Shown here: one piece after another, positions 8,745 to 18,100 of the stretch
Layout of the letters: the number at the start of each line of letters is the position of its first letter
Numbering within the stretch: position 1 is the first letter of the stretch
DNA from: Microcoleus asticus IPMA8
GTDB taxonomy: Bacteria > Cyanobacteriota > Cyanobacteriia > Cyanobacteriales > Microcoleaceae
DNA: 64,000 nt
Assembly (NCBI RefSeq): GCF_013179805.1
Contig: NZ_SRRZ01000024.1
Coordinates: forward strand, 1-64,000
Direction of reading: 5' to 3'
Translations under genes and position numbers: made by a program
Notes under the pieces: generated by a model
What the model was told of the DNA's origin: nothing
Seen by the model: the letters and a program-made list of their open reading frames with translations, nothing else
Databases searched by the model: none

Positions 8745-11003
8745 TTAAAAGCTAAACTGCGTCCGCAAATTGCCCACAAAAATTGTCGGGTTGTTATCGA
8801 AATTATTGGCATTGGCGATCGCATAAAATGCCGGCACGATGGAAATATGGTCGGTGAGAGGCAAATAATAAGCTGCCTCAATGTCGTACTGCGTGCCGCC
8901 ATTCCCTCCGCCAGAAACCAGAAACCTCCGACCGCCAGTAAAGTCAAAAGGTACTACAAATGACACAGTAAGCAAAGCTCCTTCTTTGAACAAATCGGGA
9001 AATGCAAGTCCTAACTGATAAGATTGATTTTTGATCGTGCCGTCGGGTCGGTTAGTCTTGGGAAATATATTGGTTTCGGCGTAGCCGTAGCGGCCGAAAA
9101 GACCAAAGCGGGGAGTGACTAACCAATCGAAATTGAAACTATAAGTATTCGCAGTCGCATTTCCCAGGCGGCCGCCGAAACCGTCATCTGCCACACCGGT
9201 CAACGGCATGCTGTTAGGAGATCCAATTAAGCCACCGATTTGCTGGATGTTGGAACGGCTGTACAGAAAGCGCAAATTAGCCCGATCGCTCGGACTGAAT
9301 GTTAATTCTGCTGTAGTCGTATTCGTGCCGCCAAACAAGCCTTGAGACGGATTGGAAGCGGAATTAAACACGGAATTCGGCAAAAATTCCGCACTCTCGC
9401 CCAAATAGCCAAAACGCAGTTTCAATGCGCGGCCGATATCCCACAAAACCAAAGCACCGGCACCGCGTTTGGTAGCGCTTAACAAAGGGCTGTTGTTAGA
9501 ATCAAAGCTGCTGACACCGTTCACGAAAAAGTTAAACCTATTGTTGTCAAAGTAGCGGTAGAAATTAATCCTCGGCCCGACTACTACTTGCAAGCTGTTG
9601 CTAAGCGGGAACCGATAGGAAAGTTCCCTCAGGACAACTTCATTGGGATTTACTCCCGCAGTTTGATCGAGAAAAGGAGTGCCGAATGTATTGAAAAAAC
9701 CCACCGAAGTAAACTGGTTGGCTGGGGAATTGCCGTTACCTACAGCTAGCTGTGTAATCAATTCGTCTTTCCCTGTAAAGGAAGTAGTGAGAGTCAACCA
9801 AACTAACTGGCTGAAAGTGATTTCTGGGTCGTCCACTTTCTGCACAATTGGTCGGTTGGTGACAGGATCGCGTCCGGCTACTCGATCGAGCGGAGCAGCA
9901 TTTCCATTTATTGCTTCAACTCGGACTCGCTTGCCCGCAAAAGCTCCACTCAGGTTAAACCAAGCAAATCCGTTGAGTTTAGTAGTAGTTGAAAATTGGT
10001 TGGCTTCCAATTCAGCCGTTCGAGCTTCTAAAGCATCTACTCTACCGCGCAATGTAGCTAATTCTGCCGCAAATTCTTCTTGCAATCTTTGCAACGCAAG
10101 TAAATCTTCTCGCTTGACTAAATTACCAGTAGAACCGCCAAGTTGTTTGGTAATTTGATCCAAACAAGCGTTTAATCCGGCGGCGAATTCGTAGCGAGTC
10201 ATTGCCCGATTGCCTCGGAATGTGCCGTCTGGATATCCTGCAATACAGCCGTATCTTTCTACTAGGGATTGCAAGGCTTGAAAAGCCCAATCTGTAGGCC
10301 GCACGTCGGACAGTTGGGAAACAGAGGTGACTTGTGCTGCGTCTTCTTGTATGCTGAGGTCATCAGCGGTGCCAGTCTCGCTGCTAATATCGGCAACTTT
10401 GCTGGCTTCAGCAACGTTTTGAGACTGAGGAGAGTTGGCAATTTCTAACTCCTGGGGGGGCAATTCGCGAATTGCCCCCGTTATTTGTGGGGCTGTTGCT
10501 GCGAGATCCTCTGTTGCTTTATCTTGTTTGGGTAAAGGGCGATCGACTGTTACTGTATTACGTTGGGGTAAAGCTCGATCCACCCATGCTGCATCAGTTT
10601 CGGGTAAAGCGCGATCGACTCTGGCTGTATCTGTTTCGGGTAAAGCACGATCCACCCATGCTGTATCTGTTTCGGGTAAAGCGCGATCGACTGTGGCTGC
10701 ATCTGTTTCGGGTAAAGCACGGTTCACCCATGCTGTATCAGTTTCGGTTAAAGCGCGATCGACTGCTGAGTTAGTCTCTGCGGTTATCGCCGCTAACTGC
10801 GGTATCTCAATCTTACCTGCTGGCAGCGCTGCGTCTGGGGTAGCCGCAGGAACGGCACTACCTTCTAGCGCAACTTCTGGAGTTGAGGTATCCTGAATTT
10901 GAGCTGTTGCTGCGATCGGCTCCAAAGGCACCGCTACACCAGAAATCAGGAAAGACAGCCAAAAAGCTTTAACGGAGGTTGAATTATTCACAAAAACACT
11001 CAC
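8745..11003 (-). CDS. SLH-domain outer-membrane porin of the OprB / iron-uptake porin type
   Basis: The 752-residue protein begins with a signal peptide (hydrophobic stretch about 13-30, likely cut after ATA near residue 33). An unusual linker of seven 12-residue repeats of the type VDRALPETD follows (81-164). Then comes an SLH domain (about 230-290, with SDVRPTDWAFQAL and GYPDGTFRGNRAMTRYEFA), which in these porins binds the peptidoglycan-linked polymer. A coiled coil follows (about 300-335), and the rest is a beta-barrel resembling carbohydrate-selective porin OprB, ending in Phe as outer-membrane proteins do. Cyanobacterial homologues are major outer-membrane proteins and some take part in iron uptake. 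The start is GTG at 11003; a second GTG four codons later is possible. It is monocistronic. Confidence 0.9.
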   Translation of the reverse strand: MSVFVNNSTSVKAFWLSFLISGVAVPLEPIAATAQIQDTSTPEVALEGSAVPAATPDAALPAGKIEIPQLAAITAETNSAVDRALTETDTAWVNRALPETDAATVDRALPETDTAWVDRALPETDTARVDRALPETDAAWVDRALPQRNTVTVDRPLPKQDKATEDLAATAPQITGAIRELPPQELEIANSPQSQNVAEASKVADISSETGTADDLSIQEDAAQVTSVSQLSDVRPTDWAFQALQSLVERYGCIAGYPDGTFRGNRAMTRYEFAAGLNACLDQITKQLGGSTGNLVKREDLLALQRLQEEFAAELATLRGRVDALEARTAELEANQFSTTTKLNGFAWFNLSGAFAGKRVRVEAINGNAAPLDRVAGRDPVTNRPIVQKVDDPEITFSQLVWLTLTTSFTGKDELITQLAVGNGNSPANQFTSVGFFNTFGTPFLDQTAGVNPNEVVLRELSYRFPLSNSLQVVVGPRINFYRYFDNNRFNFFVNGVSSFDSNNSPLLSATKRGAGALVLWDIGRALKLRFGYLGESAEFLPNSVFNSASNPSQGLFGGTNTTTAELTFSPSDRANLRFLYSRSNIQQIGGLIGSPNSMPLTGVADDGFGGRLGNATANTYSFNFDWLVTPRFGLFGRYGYAETNIFPKTNRPDGTIKNQSYQLGLAFPDLFKEGALLTVSFVVPFDFTGGRRFLVSGGGNGGTQYDIEAAYYLPLTDHISIVPAFYAIANANNFDNNPTIFVGNLRTQFSF
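10512..10763 (-). repeat. In-frame 36-bp tandem repeat (seven units) in the porin gene
   Basis: Seven consecutive 36-base units encode 12-residue repeats with the consensus VDRALPETDTAW. The central units are nearly identical, and the last two (with QRN and KQD) are degenerate. The array lies between the signal peptide and the SLH domain. The unit number is probably variable between strains because of slipped-strand copying. Confidence 0.9.
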
Positions 11004-11158
11004 ACCACTTGTTGAAAATTAAAGTGGGCCAATCTTAAACGATCAGCTTGCTTATAAATGTATTTTGTTTAACAAAATCTTATAAATAGTTAAAATTATG
11101 TTAGGAATCGATCGCTTCCTAATCACTAATCACGGATGACTACTGACTAATTCCCAAA

Positions 11159-11890
11159 ATGAAGTTTTTATTAGTTACAGATTTAGACCACACGCTAGTG
11201 GGAGATGACGAAGCAACTCAAGTTTTAAATCAGCGCTTGCACTCAAAGCGATCGCAAATTTGTTTGGTTTACTCTACCGGGCGTTCTCATGCTTCAACTT
11301 GCGAATTAATTGCCCAAAAGCAACTGCTAGAACCTGACTATTTGATTGCAGGTGTAGGCAGCGAAATTTACCAAAACGGAGCCCTCGACTTAGATTGGGC
11401 GGAATATCTTTCTCAAGACTGGGATAAAATGGCGATCGCCTCTTTAGCTAAGCAGTTTTCCCAGCTTAAATCCCAATCTTTAAAAGAACAAAATCCTTGG
11501 AAAATCAGTTATTGTCTGGAACCAACAGCCGAAAACAGCTCGACTCTCCAGGAATTGCAGCAAAAATTAACTCAATCGAGACTGGCAGCTCAAATCATTT
11601 TTAGCAGCAATCGCGATGTGGATATTTTACCGCATACTAGCAATAAAGGCAATGCCCTTACTTATTTACAAAAGCGCCTGCAAATTCCATCGGAGGCAAC
11701 ATTAGTTTGCGGTGATTCTGGCAATGACATCAGTATGTTTGAACAGGATGTCCGGGGAGTAATCGTAGCCAATGCTCTGTCAGAACTCTTAGATTGGCAT
11801 CGCGAATACGGCACTGAAAATCATTATTTAGCAGGTTCTGATTGCGCTTGGGGAATCATGGAAGGAATGGCATATTTTTGGGAATTTTGA
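11159..11890 (+). CDS. Sucrose-phosphate phosphatase-like HAD hydrolase
   Basis: The 243-residue protein resembles cyanobacterial sucrose-6-phosphate phosphatase (HAD type IIB) in length and motifs. Motif I is TDLDHTLVGDD at residues 7-17 (Asp8 and Asp10 expected to be catalytic), motif II is YSTGRS, the cap region contains GVGSEIYQNG, and motif IV is CGDSGNDISMF. The enzyme removes phosphate from sucrose 6-phosphate in the last step of sucrose synthesis, a compatible-solute pathway in cyanobacteria. No sucrose-phosphate synthase is nearby. The alternative is a related glucosylglycerol- or mannosyl-3-phosphoglycerate phosphatase, but the size and motif spacing favour SPP. Confidence 0.8.
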   Translation: MKFLLVTDLDHTLVGDDEATQVLNQRLHSKRSQICLVYSTGRSHASTCELIAQKQLLEPDYLIAGVGSEIYQNGALDLDWAEYLSQDWDKMAIASLAKQFSQLKSQSLKEQNPWKISYCLEPTAENSSTLQELQQKLTQSRLAAQIIFSSNRDVDILPHTSNKGNALTYLQKRLQIPSEATLVCGDSGNDISMFEQDVRGVIVANALSELLDWHREYGTENHYLAGSDCAWGIMEGMAYFWEF

Positions 11891-12319
11891 TTGCTTAAAA
11901 TCCGGTTTGGTTTGTAGTGAGGACTAAAGCCCTCATAAAAATTAAAGGACTGAAGTCGTCCCTACAAACGCACCCCAAGCACCCCAAGTCCCGCAAACCC
12001 TTAAAATCTGTTCAGCAATCTCAACCGCATACCGATCGAACCTGCGAGTTACGATACCATCAGCGTGTACTGCTTTATACTACCTAATCGAACTTAACTT
12101 TAGTTACCTAAAGCCAGTTGAAGTTTATTTCCTAGGCTTTTGGGTAGTCTGCTATCCCAAGATAAGCCGGCGATCCCCCGATCGCCAAAGGTTATATAGT
12201 TAAGTTTAGCGCCTCAACCTGAATTACTCTCTCTAAAAGAACTTATCTTTCTAGATGAAGAAGATGTAGGTTTAGTCAACTATTTGCCCATTTAGTTAAG
12301 CTCGCTCACACACCGCCAG
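11891..12319. other. Intergenic stretch with one imperfect palindromic repeat
   Basis: A 60-bp element at 11910-11969 starts GTTTGTAGTGAGGAC and ends GTCGTCCCTACAAAC, so its ends form an imperfect inverted repeat. Palindromes of this look are dispersed in related genomes. The rest is non-coding by eye, and the part before 12320 should carry the promoter of the next gene. Confidence 0.5.
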
Positions 12320-12673
12320 ATGGAACAAAATACTTTACCCATAGAGGTGATTCTCTCTCACCCCCGCCAATCCTTAGGCAGCATTCGGCTGGATTGGACG
12401 CCACAACCGGGGAACTATCTAGATTTAGAGGGACAAACCTACGCTGTTTTGGAACGCCACCACCGCTATCAACTCAAATCCGGCCGCTACCGATTGCAAA
12501 AAATTGCCCTCTACGTGCAGTCTGCTACACCGCCGAGGGAAAGAACTTTTGTAAGCGGCATCTGGGTTATCGGAGATGCTAGCTGCCGCTTTAATGCTCG
12601 ATCGGAAATTCTGCGCTGTGCTGTCAATCCCAATGGCCCGTGCGATCGCTGCTGCGATTACGAAAAGTCTTGA
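12320..12673 (+). CDS. Cyanobacterial conserved protein, DUF6464-type
   Basis: The 117-residue protein ends in a Cys-rich block: GIWVIGDASCRFNARSEILR followed by CAVNP and CDRCCDYE. The N-terminal part is beta-rich with a PGNYLDLEGQTYAVLERHHR segment. I recognise this as a small cyanobacterial family (DUF6464, name from memory) with no established role. The C-terminal cysteines could bind a metal, but this is inference. The ATG at 12320 is the natural start. The gene converges on the ComFB-like gene. Confidence 0.7.
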   Translation: MEQNTLPIEVILSHPRQSLGSIRLDWTPQPGNYLDLEGQTYAVLERHHRYQLKSGRYRLQKIALYVQSATPPRERTFVSGIWVIGDASCRFNARSEILRCAVNPNGPCDRCCDYEKS

Positions 12674-12754
12674 ACCATCGAGCCAGTACACAATTCCAGC
12701 TTCCCAACCGAGAGTGCCTAGGATCTGGGCGTCTCCCTCATTTACGACAAACTA

Positions 12755-13105
12755 TCAAAACCAACCAGCAACTCTGGAACCGAATTTAAGTTCTTCAGGA
12801 AGGCCGTAATCTATCTTCTGATAGCTGTGCAGCACGTCGCGAATGCCAGTATGAATCAAATTTTCTATGTGCAGCAACTGCTCTGAAGAACAGCGAACCT
12901 GGAGTGTTTGGTTTGACACAGACTCGCCGGAGTCGATCGCAGTATATCTATTAGGAATTCTGCTGAGCACGTAAGCAATTAAATCCTGTCGCAAGCCAGA
13001 TGCCGAAAAAGCTTGTTGGTAGGGATGCGTCGGATAAGACTCCAAGATAATTTCTACTTCCTCTGTGACTACCGCCAAGGTAATATTGACAAGATTTTTC
13101 TGCAT
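12755..13105 (-). CDS. ComFB-like small protein
   Basis: The 116-residue product contains FSASGLRQDLIAYVLSRIPN followed by RYTAI, which resembles the conserved core of the late-competence ComFB family; several cyanobacterial members bind cyclic di-nucleotides or affect motility and competence. I put the start at 13105 (MQKNLVNITLAV): the frame is open to 13204 but the additional residues overlap the end of the upstream gene and do not look conserved. It follows the DUF1830 gene by about 80 bases on the same strand, so the two may be cotranscribed. The exact function is unknown. Confidence 0.65.
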   Translation of the reverse strand: MQKNLVNITLAVVTEEVEIILESYPTHPYQQAFSASGLRQDLIAYVLSRIPNRYTAIDSGESVSNQTLQVRCSSEQLLHIENLIHTGIRDVLHSYQKIDYGLPEELKFGSRVAGWF

Positions 13106-13182
13106 TTTTACCGTCCCCAAACACTCGTTAACTAATATTTTTGTTGCCGATATCGAGATAATCGTGTGATTTCTGCTGAATC

Positions 13183-13491
13183 TTAGCGGGCTAATACCGC
13201 ACATTGTCCTTCGGGACTCACCAGCTCTATCTCGGAACTTACCTCTTCTATAACCCGCAAGACGTAGCAGGGAATCTTGTCCGATAAAATAGCACTTGCC
13301 ACCGTACCCGTATGAATTTCTAAGACGGCTTCTGATGCAGCTTCAAACATCAGTCGCTGTCCCGGAAACACCACTCTTTCAAAGTGCCAATTAGGAATAT
13401 TCCCAATCCGCAGCACCTGAACTAGGTTGCTAACATTTGCGTAATAGCACAGAATCTGGTTGTTACCTTTAGAAGGTAGCTGATATGACAT
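13183..13491 (-). CDS. DUF1830 domain protein
   Basis: This is a cyanobacterial family of unknown function. The core is visible as CYYANVSNLVQVLRIGNIPN, then WHFERVVFPGQRLMFEA, EIHTGT and ASAILSDKIPC. The protein is about 102 residues if started at MSYQLPS (13491); an ATG at 13506 would add five residues. No signal peptide or membrane segment is present. It lies upstream of the ComFB-like gene on the same strand. Confidence 0.8.
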   Translation of the reverse strand: MSYQLPSKGNNQILCYYANVSNLVQVLRIGNIPNWHFERVVFPGQRLMFEAASEAVLEIHTGTVASAILSDKIPCYVLRVIEEVSSEIELVSPEGQCAVLAR

Positions 13492-13682
13492 TGGAAAAAT
13501 CTCCACACTCTTTCAACAACTTACTGAGACTTGGCTTTGCCTGTTAGTGGCAATTGCGAGTTGGGCTCTCGACCAAACGACCGACTTATTTTTGGGGTGT
13601 TATTCGAGAGCGCAAATCACATCTTCAGTTATTAAATTTTTTTACCATTGAGTCTCCTGCCCCCACTTAGAGGACTGGTGCA

Positions 13683-13719
13683 GAAACCGGGTTTTTTTCG
13701 GTTAAAAAACCCGGTTTTT
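13683..13719. terminator. Strong AAACCGGG hairpin, possible terminator
   Basis: AAACCGGGTTTTTT pairs with AAAAAACCCGGTTT across a five-base loop. The right arm runs on into a T-tract, so it could terminate transcription, but it belongs to a dispersed repeat family and may only be a mobile palindrome. Confidence 0.5.
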
Positions 13720-13978
13720 GTAGTATGCAGGGCCTAACTCCTGACTTATTCAGGCTGGTTGTACTGTAGCACCAGTTAATCGAAAGTACCGTCACTGACC
13801 CGAACTCTCCTGCAACAGGTTCGTTCTTAGGCAGCGGAATGGTGCTGAGATTGCGATCGACCTTCATATCTAGAGCTTGGAGTAAACTTTATCTAAAAAA
13901 TATGAGGAAATTATGAAGACAATCATCTTTTTTGATAAATATACTTTTGCCGAAGCAGGGATTACAAGACTTAGGTAA

Positions 13979-14131
13979 AAACCGGGTTTTTTACCAAAAA
14001 AATTCGCTACATCTGTGATTTCGCGTTAAAAAAATCGGTTTCTGCCTGCTAATAGAAGAGTTACGCAGGCAGAAACCGGGTTTTTTACCAAAAAAATTCG
14101 CTACATCTGTGATTTCGCGTTAAAAAAACCC
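13979..14131. repeat. 55-bp direct repeat, two copies, AAACCGGG family
   Basis: The sequence starting AAACCGGGTTTTTTACC and containing ATTCGCTACATCTGTG occurs at 13979-14034 and again at 14073-14128, identical by eye. The first copy closes with a matching GGTTTCT arm. This looks like a recently duplicated small palindromic element. Confidence 0.8.
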
Positions 14132-14453
14132 GTTCTTGAGGCAAGTCTGCCTAACTTCTGGAGGAGTTATTCTGCCTGTAAATACGCTGATAGCCCATCG
14201 GCTTTGCTGGTAACAAAAAAAACCGACTCCGTGAGCTCGTCTCTGCAACTTCTAGGGAATCAGAGTTGAAAGCAATACCAATTTCTAAAAATAAGGCTAC
14301 AAATAGATTGTCTGCGAGCATCTGTAGGGACAAGGAAATGCCTTGTCTTTAGAGAGAGATATGCGACTTTTAATAATTCATATACAATTGAAAATTGTAG
14401 CAAGATATTTTGGAATTGGTATAACAAATGACGCGATCGCATTTTCTCCGAGT

Positions 14454-14840
14454 TTAAGACAACGGTTCCCAACCGAGAATTTCCGCAACTTGCTGTGCCA
14501 AACTCAAAGGATCGAAAGGCTTGGGAATCACCCCCGCTACCCCCAAATCAGCAAATTCGTTCAAATCCATCGCCTGCACCTTAGCAGTCAGGAAAATCAC
14601 CGGGATCTCCCGAGTAGCCGCATTGTTTTGCAGCAAACCAAACAGAGCAACTCCGTCCATATCCGGCATCATCACATCTAGCAGAATAGCGTCAGGGAGT
14701 TGAGTTTCAGCTAAAAGCCTTCCTTCGCTGCTGCTGAGCGCGCTCACTACCGTCCAGCCGCCTAAATGTTCCAGACACGCCTGAATCACGCTGCAGAGGT
14801 TTTTTTCATCATCGATTACCAAAATGCGCTTTGCTGACAT
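14454..14840 (-). CDS. Single-domain response regulator (REC only)
   Basis: The 128-residue receiver domain has the full set of active residues: the acidic pair in VIDDEKN, the phospho-acceptor Asp55 in ILLDVMMPD, Thr in FLTAK and Lys in PKPFDP. There is no output domain, so it would act by protein contact, as CheY-type or Rcp1-type regulators do. The start MSAKRILVIDD (14840) is chosen over the upstream open frame to 14960, which codes for an unlikely hydrophobic run. It lies 309 bases downstream of the phytochrome kinase gene on the same strand. Cph1 in Synechocystis is followed by its partner Rcp1, so this is a candidate partner; that link is inferred. Confidence 0.9.
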   Translation of the reverse strand: MSAKRILVIDDEKNLCSVIQACLEHLGGWTVVSALSSSEGRLLAETQLPDAILLDVMMPDMDGVALFGLLQNNAATREIPVIFLTAKVQAMDLNEFADLGVAGVIPKPFDPLSLAQQVAEILGWEPLS

Positions 14841-15149
14841 AATTAAAACTCTAATTTTCAATTGATCGTGGTAAACCGAAAGAGGACTTCCGCAGGGTGC
14901 CTCATCAACCCGGTTTGTTAGTAGATATAGCAGAAAGAAGAAGCAAGACGGAAGAAGCAATCAGCAATAAAATTAACTGTTTCAGAAATTAAGAACGTCC
15001 TAATAATCTTGGCGGTTGCTATATTTTGCCGCTCACCTACTTAAACCGAGAACATAAAAATCGATATATAGGCCTCGCAAACTCATTCTCCCCGCGTGCG
15101 TTGCGAGGAACGTTAGCTTTCCCCATCTCCGATGAAAGCAATCTCAAAA
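14841..15149. other. Spacer between phytochrome kinase and response regulator
   Basis: 309 bases with no recognisable gene. It could hold a separate promoter for the response regulator; I see no strong hairpin in it. Confidence 0.4.
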
Positions 15150-18100
15150 CTAAAAACTTTTTCCCCCTTCGCCTTCTAACTGTGCAGGCACTGTGAAATA
15201 GAAACTGCTTCCTTCTGAGACAACGCTTTCGGCCCAAATTCTGCCGCCGTGCTGCTGCACGATGCTGCGACAGATAGCCAAACCCAAACCGGTACCTCCT
15301 TTTTGGCGGGAGTCAGAAGCATCGACCTGTTGAAACCGTCCAAAGATAGTTTCTAGTTTATCAGCAGGAATCCCCCGCCCTCGATCTTTGACTTCAAATA
15401 AAACCCGATCGCCCAAATCTTCAACCCTTAAACTTACTGTACTCTCCGGGGCAGAGAATTTAATCGCATTGCTCAACAAATTTACCAGCAGTTGAACGAT
15501 CCTGTCCGGGTCAGCCCAAATTTTTGCCGTTTCGGGCAAAATCGACAAATTAACGTGATTCTCAGCAGCCACAGAAAGCACAGCTTCCGCAGACTTCCGC
15601 ATCAAAACAGCGGCATCGCACCACTGCTTGACGAGGATAACCTGGCTCGCATCGAGCCGCTCTAAGTCTAGAATATCGTTGACCAAACGCACTAACCGTT
15701 CGGTATCGCTAGACGCAATTTCTAACATCTGTTTGGCGGTTTCCGGTTGATCTTTCAGTACGCCCGCTGCCAGCAAACCTAAAGAACCGCGAATTGAAGC
15801 AAGCGGCGTTCGCAGTTCGTGGCTGACAATGGAAATAAACTCATTTTTCATTTTTTCAATTGCCCGACTTTCTGTGATATCTGTGACTGTGCCGACGTGA
15901 CCGATTAGTTGAGTTCTGTCGGAAAAAATCGGAGCAGTTTTAAGCCGGCAAAACCGGATTGTTCCGTCTCGCTGGATGTGGCGGAATTCGCAGGAAAATT
16001 CCCCATCAAGCGATTGTGATTCCGACCACTTAGACAGAATTAGTTTGATGTCTTCGGGGTGAATAAACCGCATCCAGCGGTTTCCTAAAGCTGCTGCCGG
16101 TGCGAAGCCGCCAATTGCTTGACAGCGGGGATTTGTATAGGTACATTTCCCCTCAGGATCGATTTTAAAAATCCCGACGGGCGAACTTTCGCTCAAAGAG
16201 CGAAACAAAGCTTCGCTTTCTCGGAGTTCTGCTTGAGAGCTTTCTAGTTCTCGGGTTCGCTGCAAAACTCGCATTTCTAACTGTTCGTTGAGCTGTTGGA
16301 GGGCGGCTTCAGCTTGTTTGCGCTCAGTAATATCGCGGTGTACCGATACCCAATGGGTAAACCCACCTGTTTCGTCAGCGATCGGCACAATGCTCATTTC
16401 TATCCAAAATTCCGTCCCGTCTTTGCGATAATTGATCAAGTCAACCCGCATCGGCTGCCAGGTTTCCAAAGCTGTCCGAACTCGATCGAGACTGGCGCGG
16501 TCTGTTTTTTCTCCTTGCAAAAAGCGCGGGGTTTTGCCCAAAACTTCTTCTAACGTATAGCCAGTCATCCGCGTGAAAGCTGGGTTGACATAAAGAATTC
16601 GCGGGCCCGGTTCGTCAATCGGTTCAGCTTCCGTAATTAACACGGCGTCGTTAGTAGTGGTGACTGCTGATTCCAACAGGCGCAACTGTAATTCTCTAGC
16701 TTTGCGATCGGTAATTTCTGTAACTGTCCCCACCATCCGCACTGCATCGCCTGCTTCGTTGTAAAAAAACTTACCTTTCCCTTCAATCCAGTGAATGCTG
16801 CCGTCCGGCCAAACCACGCGGTATTCGTTACAGAAATCTCCTCGCTGGGCGATCGCCTGATCTATAGCATTCTGAATACTGTTTAAATCTTCTGGGTGAA
16901 CGCAAGCTGCAAAACTTTGATAAGTTCCGCCAAAAGTTCCCGGGGTCAACCCATACAACTCTTCGTGTTCCCTCGACCAAATAATGCTATTTTTCTGCAC
17001 GTCCCAGTCCCAAAATCCGATTTTGGTAGCCGACAAAGCTAAGCTGAGCTGCTGATTGGTTTTCCGCAACTCCATGCTAGTAATAGCAACTCGAAGTTCT
17101 CGGACTATTTCAATTTCGCACTGCTGCCAAGGCAAAGATTTTAACCTCACAGTTTCTTGCCACAACTCAAAGGAATTGCGAGGAGACATCTGCCTGCTGC
17201 CATCCGGCTTTAATTCAATTGACCACTCTGGTTCACCTGCCCAGTTGACAGTTTGAATTACTTCGGGACGGAACCACAAAATGTAATAATTTTGCATCTC
17301 GGACATGGCAAGTATCAGCAAACCGCTAGCCACTTCTTTAAACTTCTCGGAGGGCGGATACAGCTTTGAGAGAGAATCTGTATGAAAAATATCATTATTT
17401 TTTTTACTTTTTATCCAAGCAATTAAGTTTTCGATTGCTACCAATTCCGGGGTTTGGCCGATGGTTGTTAAATTTTCATTGGCACACACAACTGCACCGG
17501 TAGCGTCCACTAAGGTCAGCAATTCATCTCGGAATGTCAGCAAACCTTCTACAAAGCTGTTTTTTTGAGAAATTTCTTTAATAAATTTATGGCAATTTTG
17601 TTTTAAATAAATACCATATTCCCAGTTTTCGCTATCTTGTTTGTAGCTGAGTTCGAGATTCACAAACTTTGCTAGCATTTCGCAAGCCGTTCTTGTTTCG
17701 TAGTTGACATACTTTCGTGTTGGGTGGTGACAGGCGATCAATCCCCAGACTTTTTTATCTTTGATTAATGTCAGGGTCATGCTAGCGGCAACGTTCATAT
17801 TTTTGAGATATTGAACGTGGCAAGGGGAAACTGCTCTCAACAAAGAGCCTCCCAGATCCACAGGGCGACCAGTCAGCGGATTGCAGTGAGGAATTAGTTC
17901 TACAGGCTGACAGTTAATATCGGGAATAAACCGAATTAAATTCATGTTGAACTGTTTTCTTGCCTGGGGGGGAATATCGGTAGCTGGATAGTGCAGTCCC
18001 AATAAAGGAGCCAAACTTTCTACTTTGTCTTCGGCGACAACTTCCCCCGCACCGGTGGCATCAAATTGATAGACTAGCGCTCGATCGAAACCGATCATCC

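Larger units (their letters stand above)
13492..14453. other. Repeat-rich intergenic region of about 960 bp
   Basis: No convincing gene is present. It holds a hairpin of AAACCGGG type (13683-13719), a 55-bp direct repeat in two copies (13979-14034 and 14073-14128) whose ends also belong to that family, and a GGGACAAGG...CCTTGTC palindrome near 14320-14347. The frames that exist (13667-13867, 14151-14333, 14260-14472) are short, unrelated to known proteins and run through the repeats. Confidence 0.65.

Noticed and set aside
10512..10763. 36-bp periodic repeat that could be taken for a CRISPR array
   Set aside because: Units follow each other without spacers, are in frame and lie inside a porin gene.
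10435..10896. Long plus-strand frames (153 and 100 codons) across the porin repeat
   Set aside because: They are antisense shadows created by the periodic sequence of the porin gene; the sense protein has clear domains.
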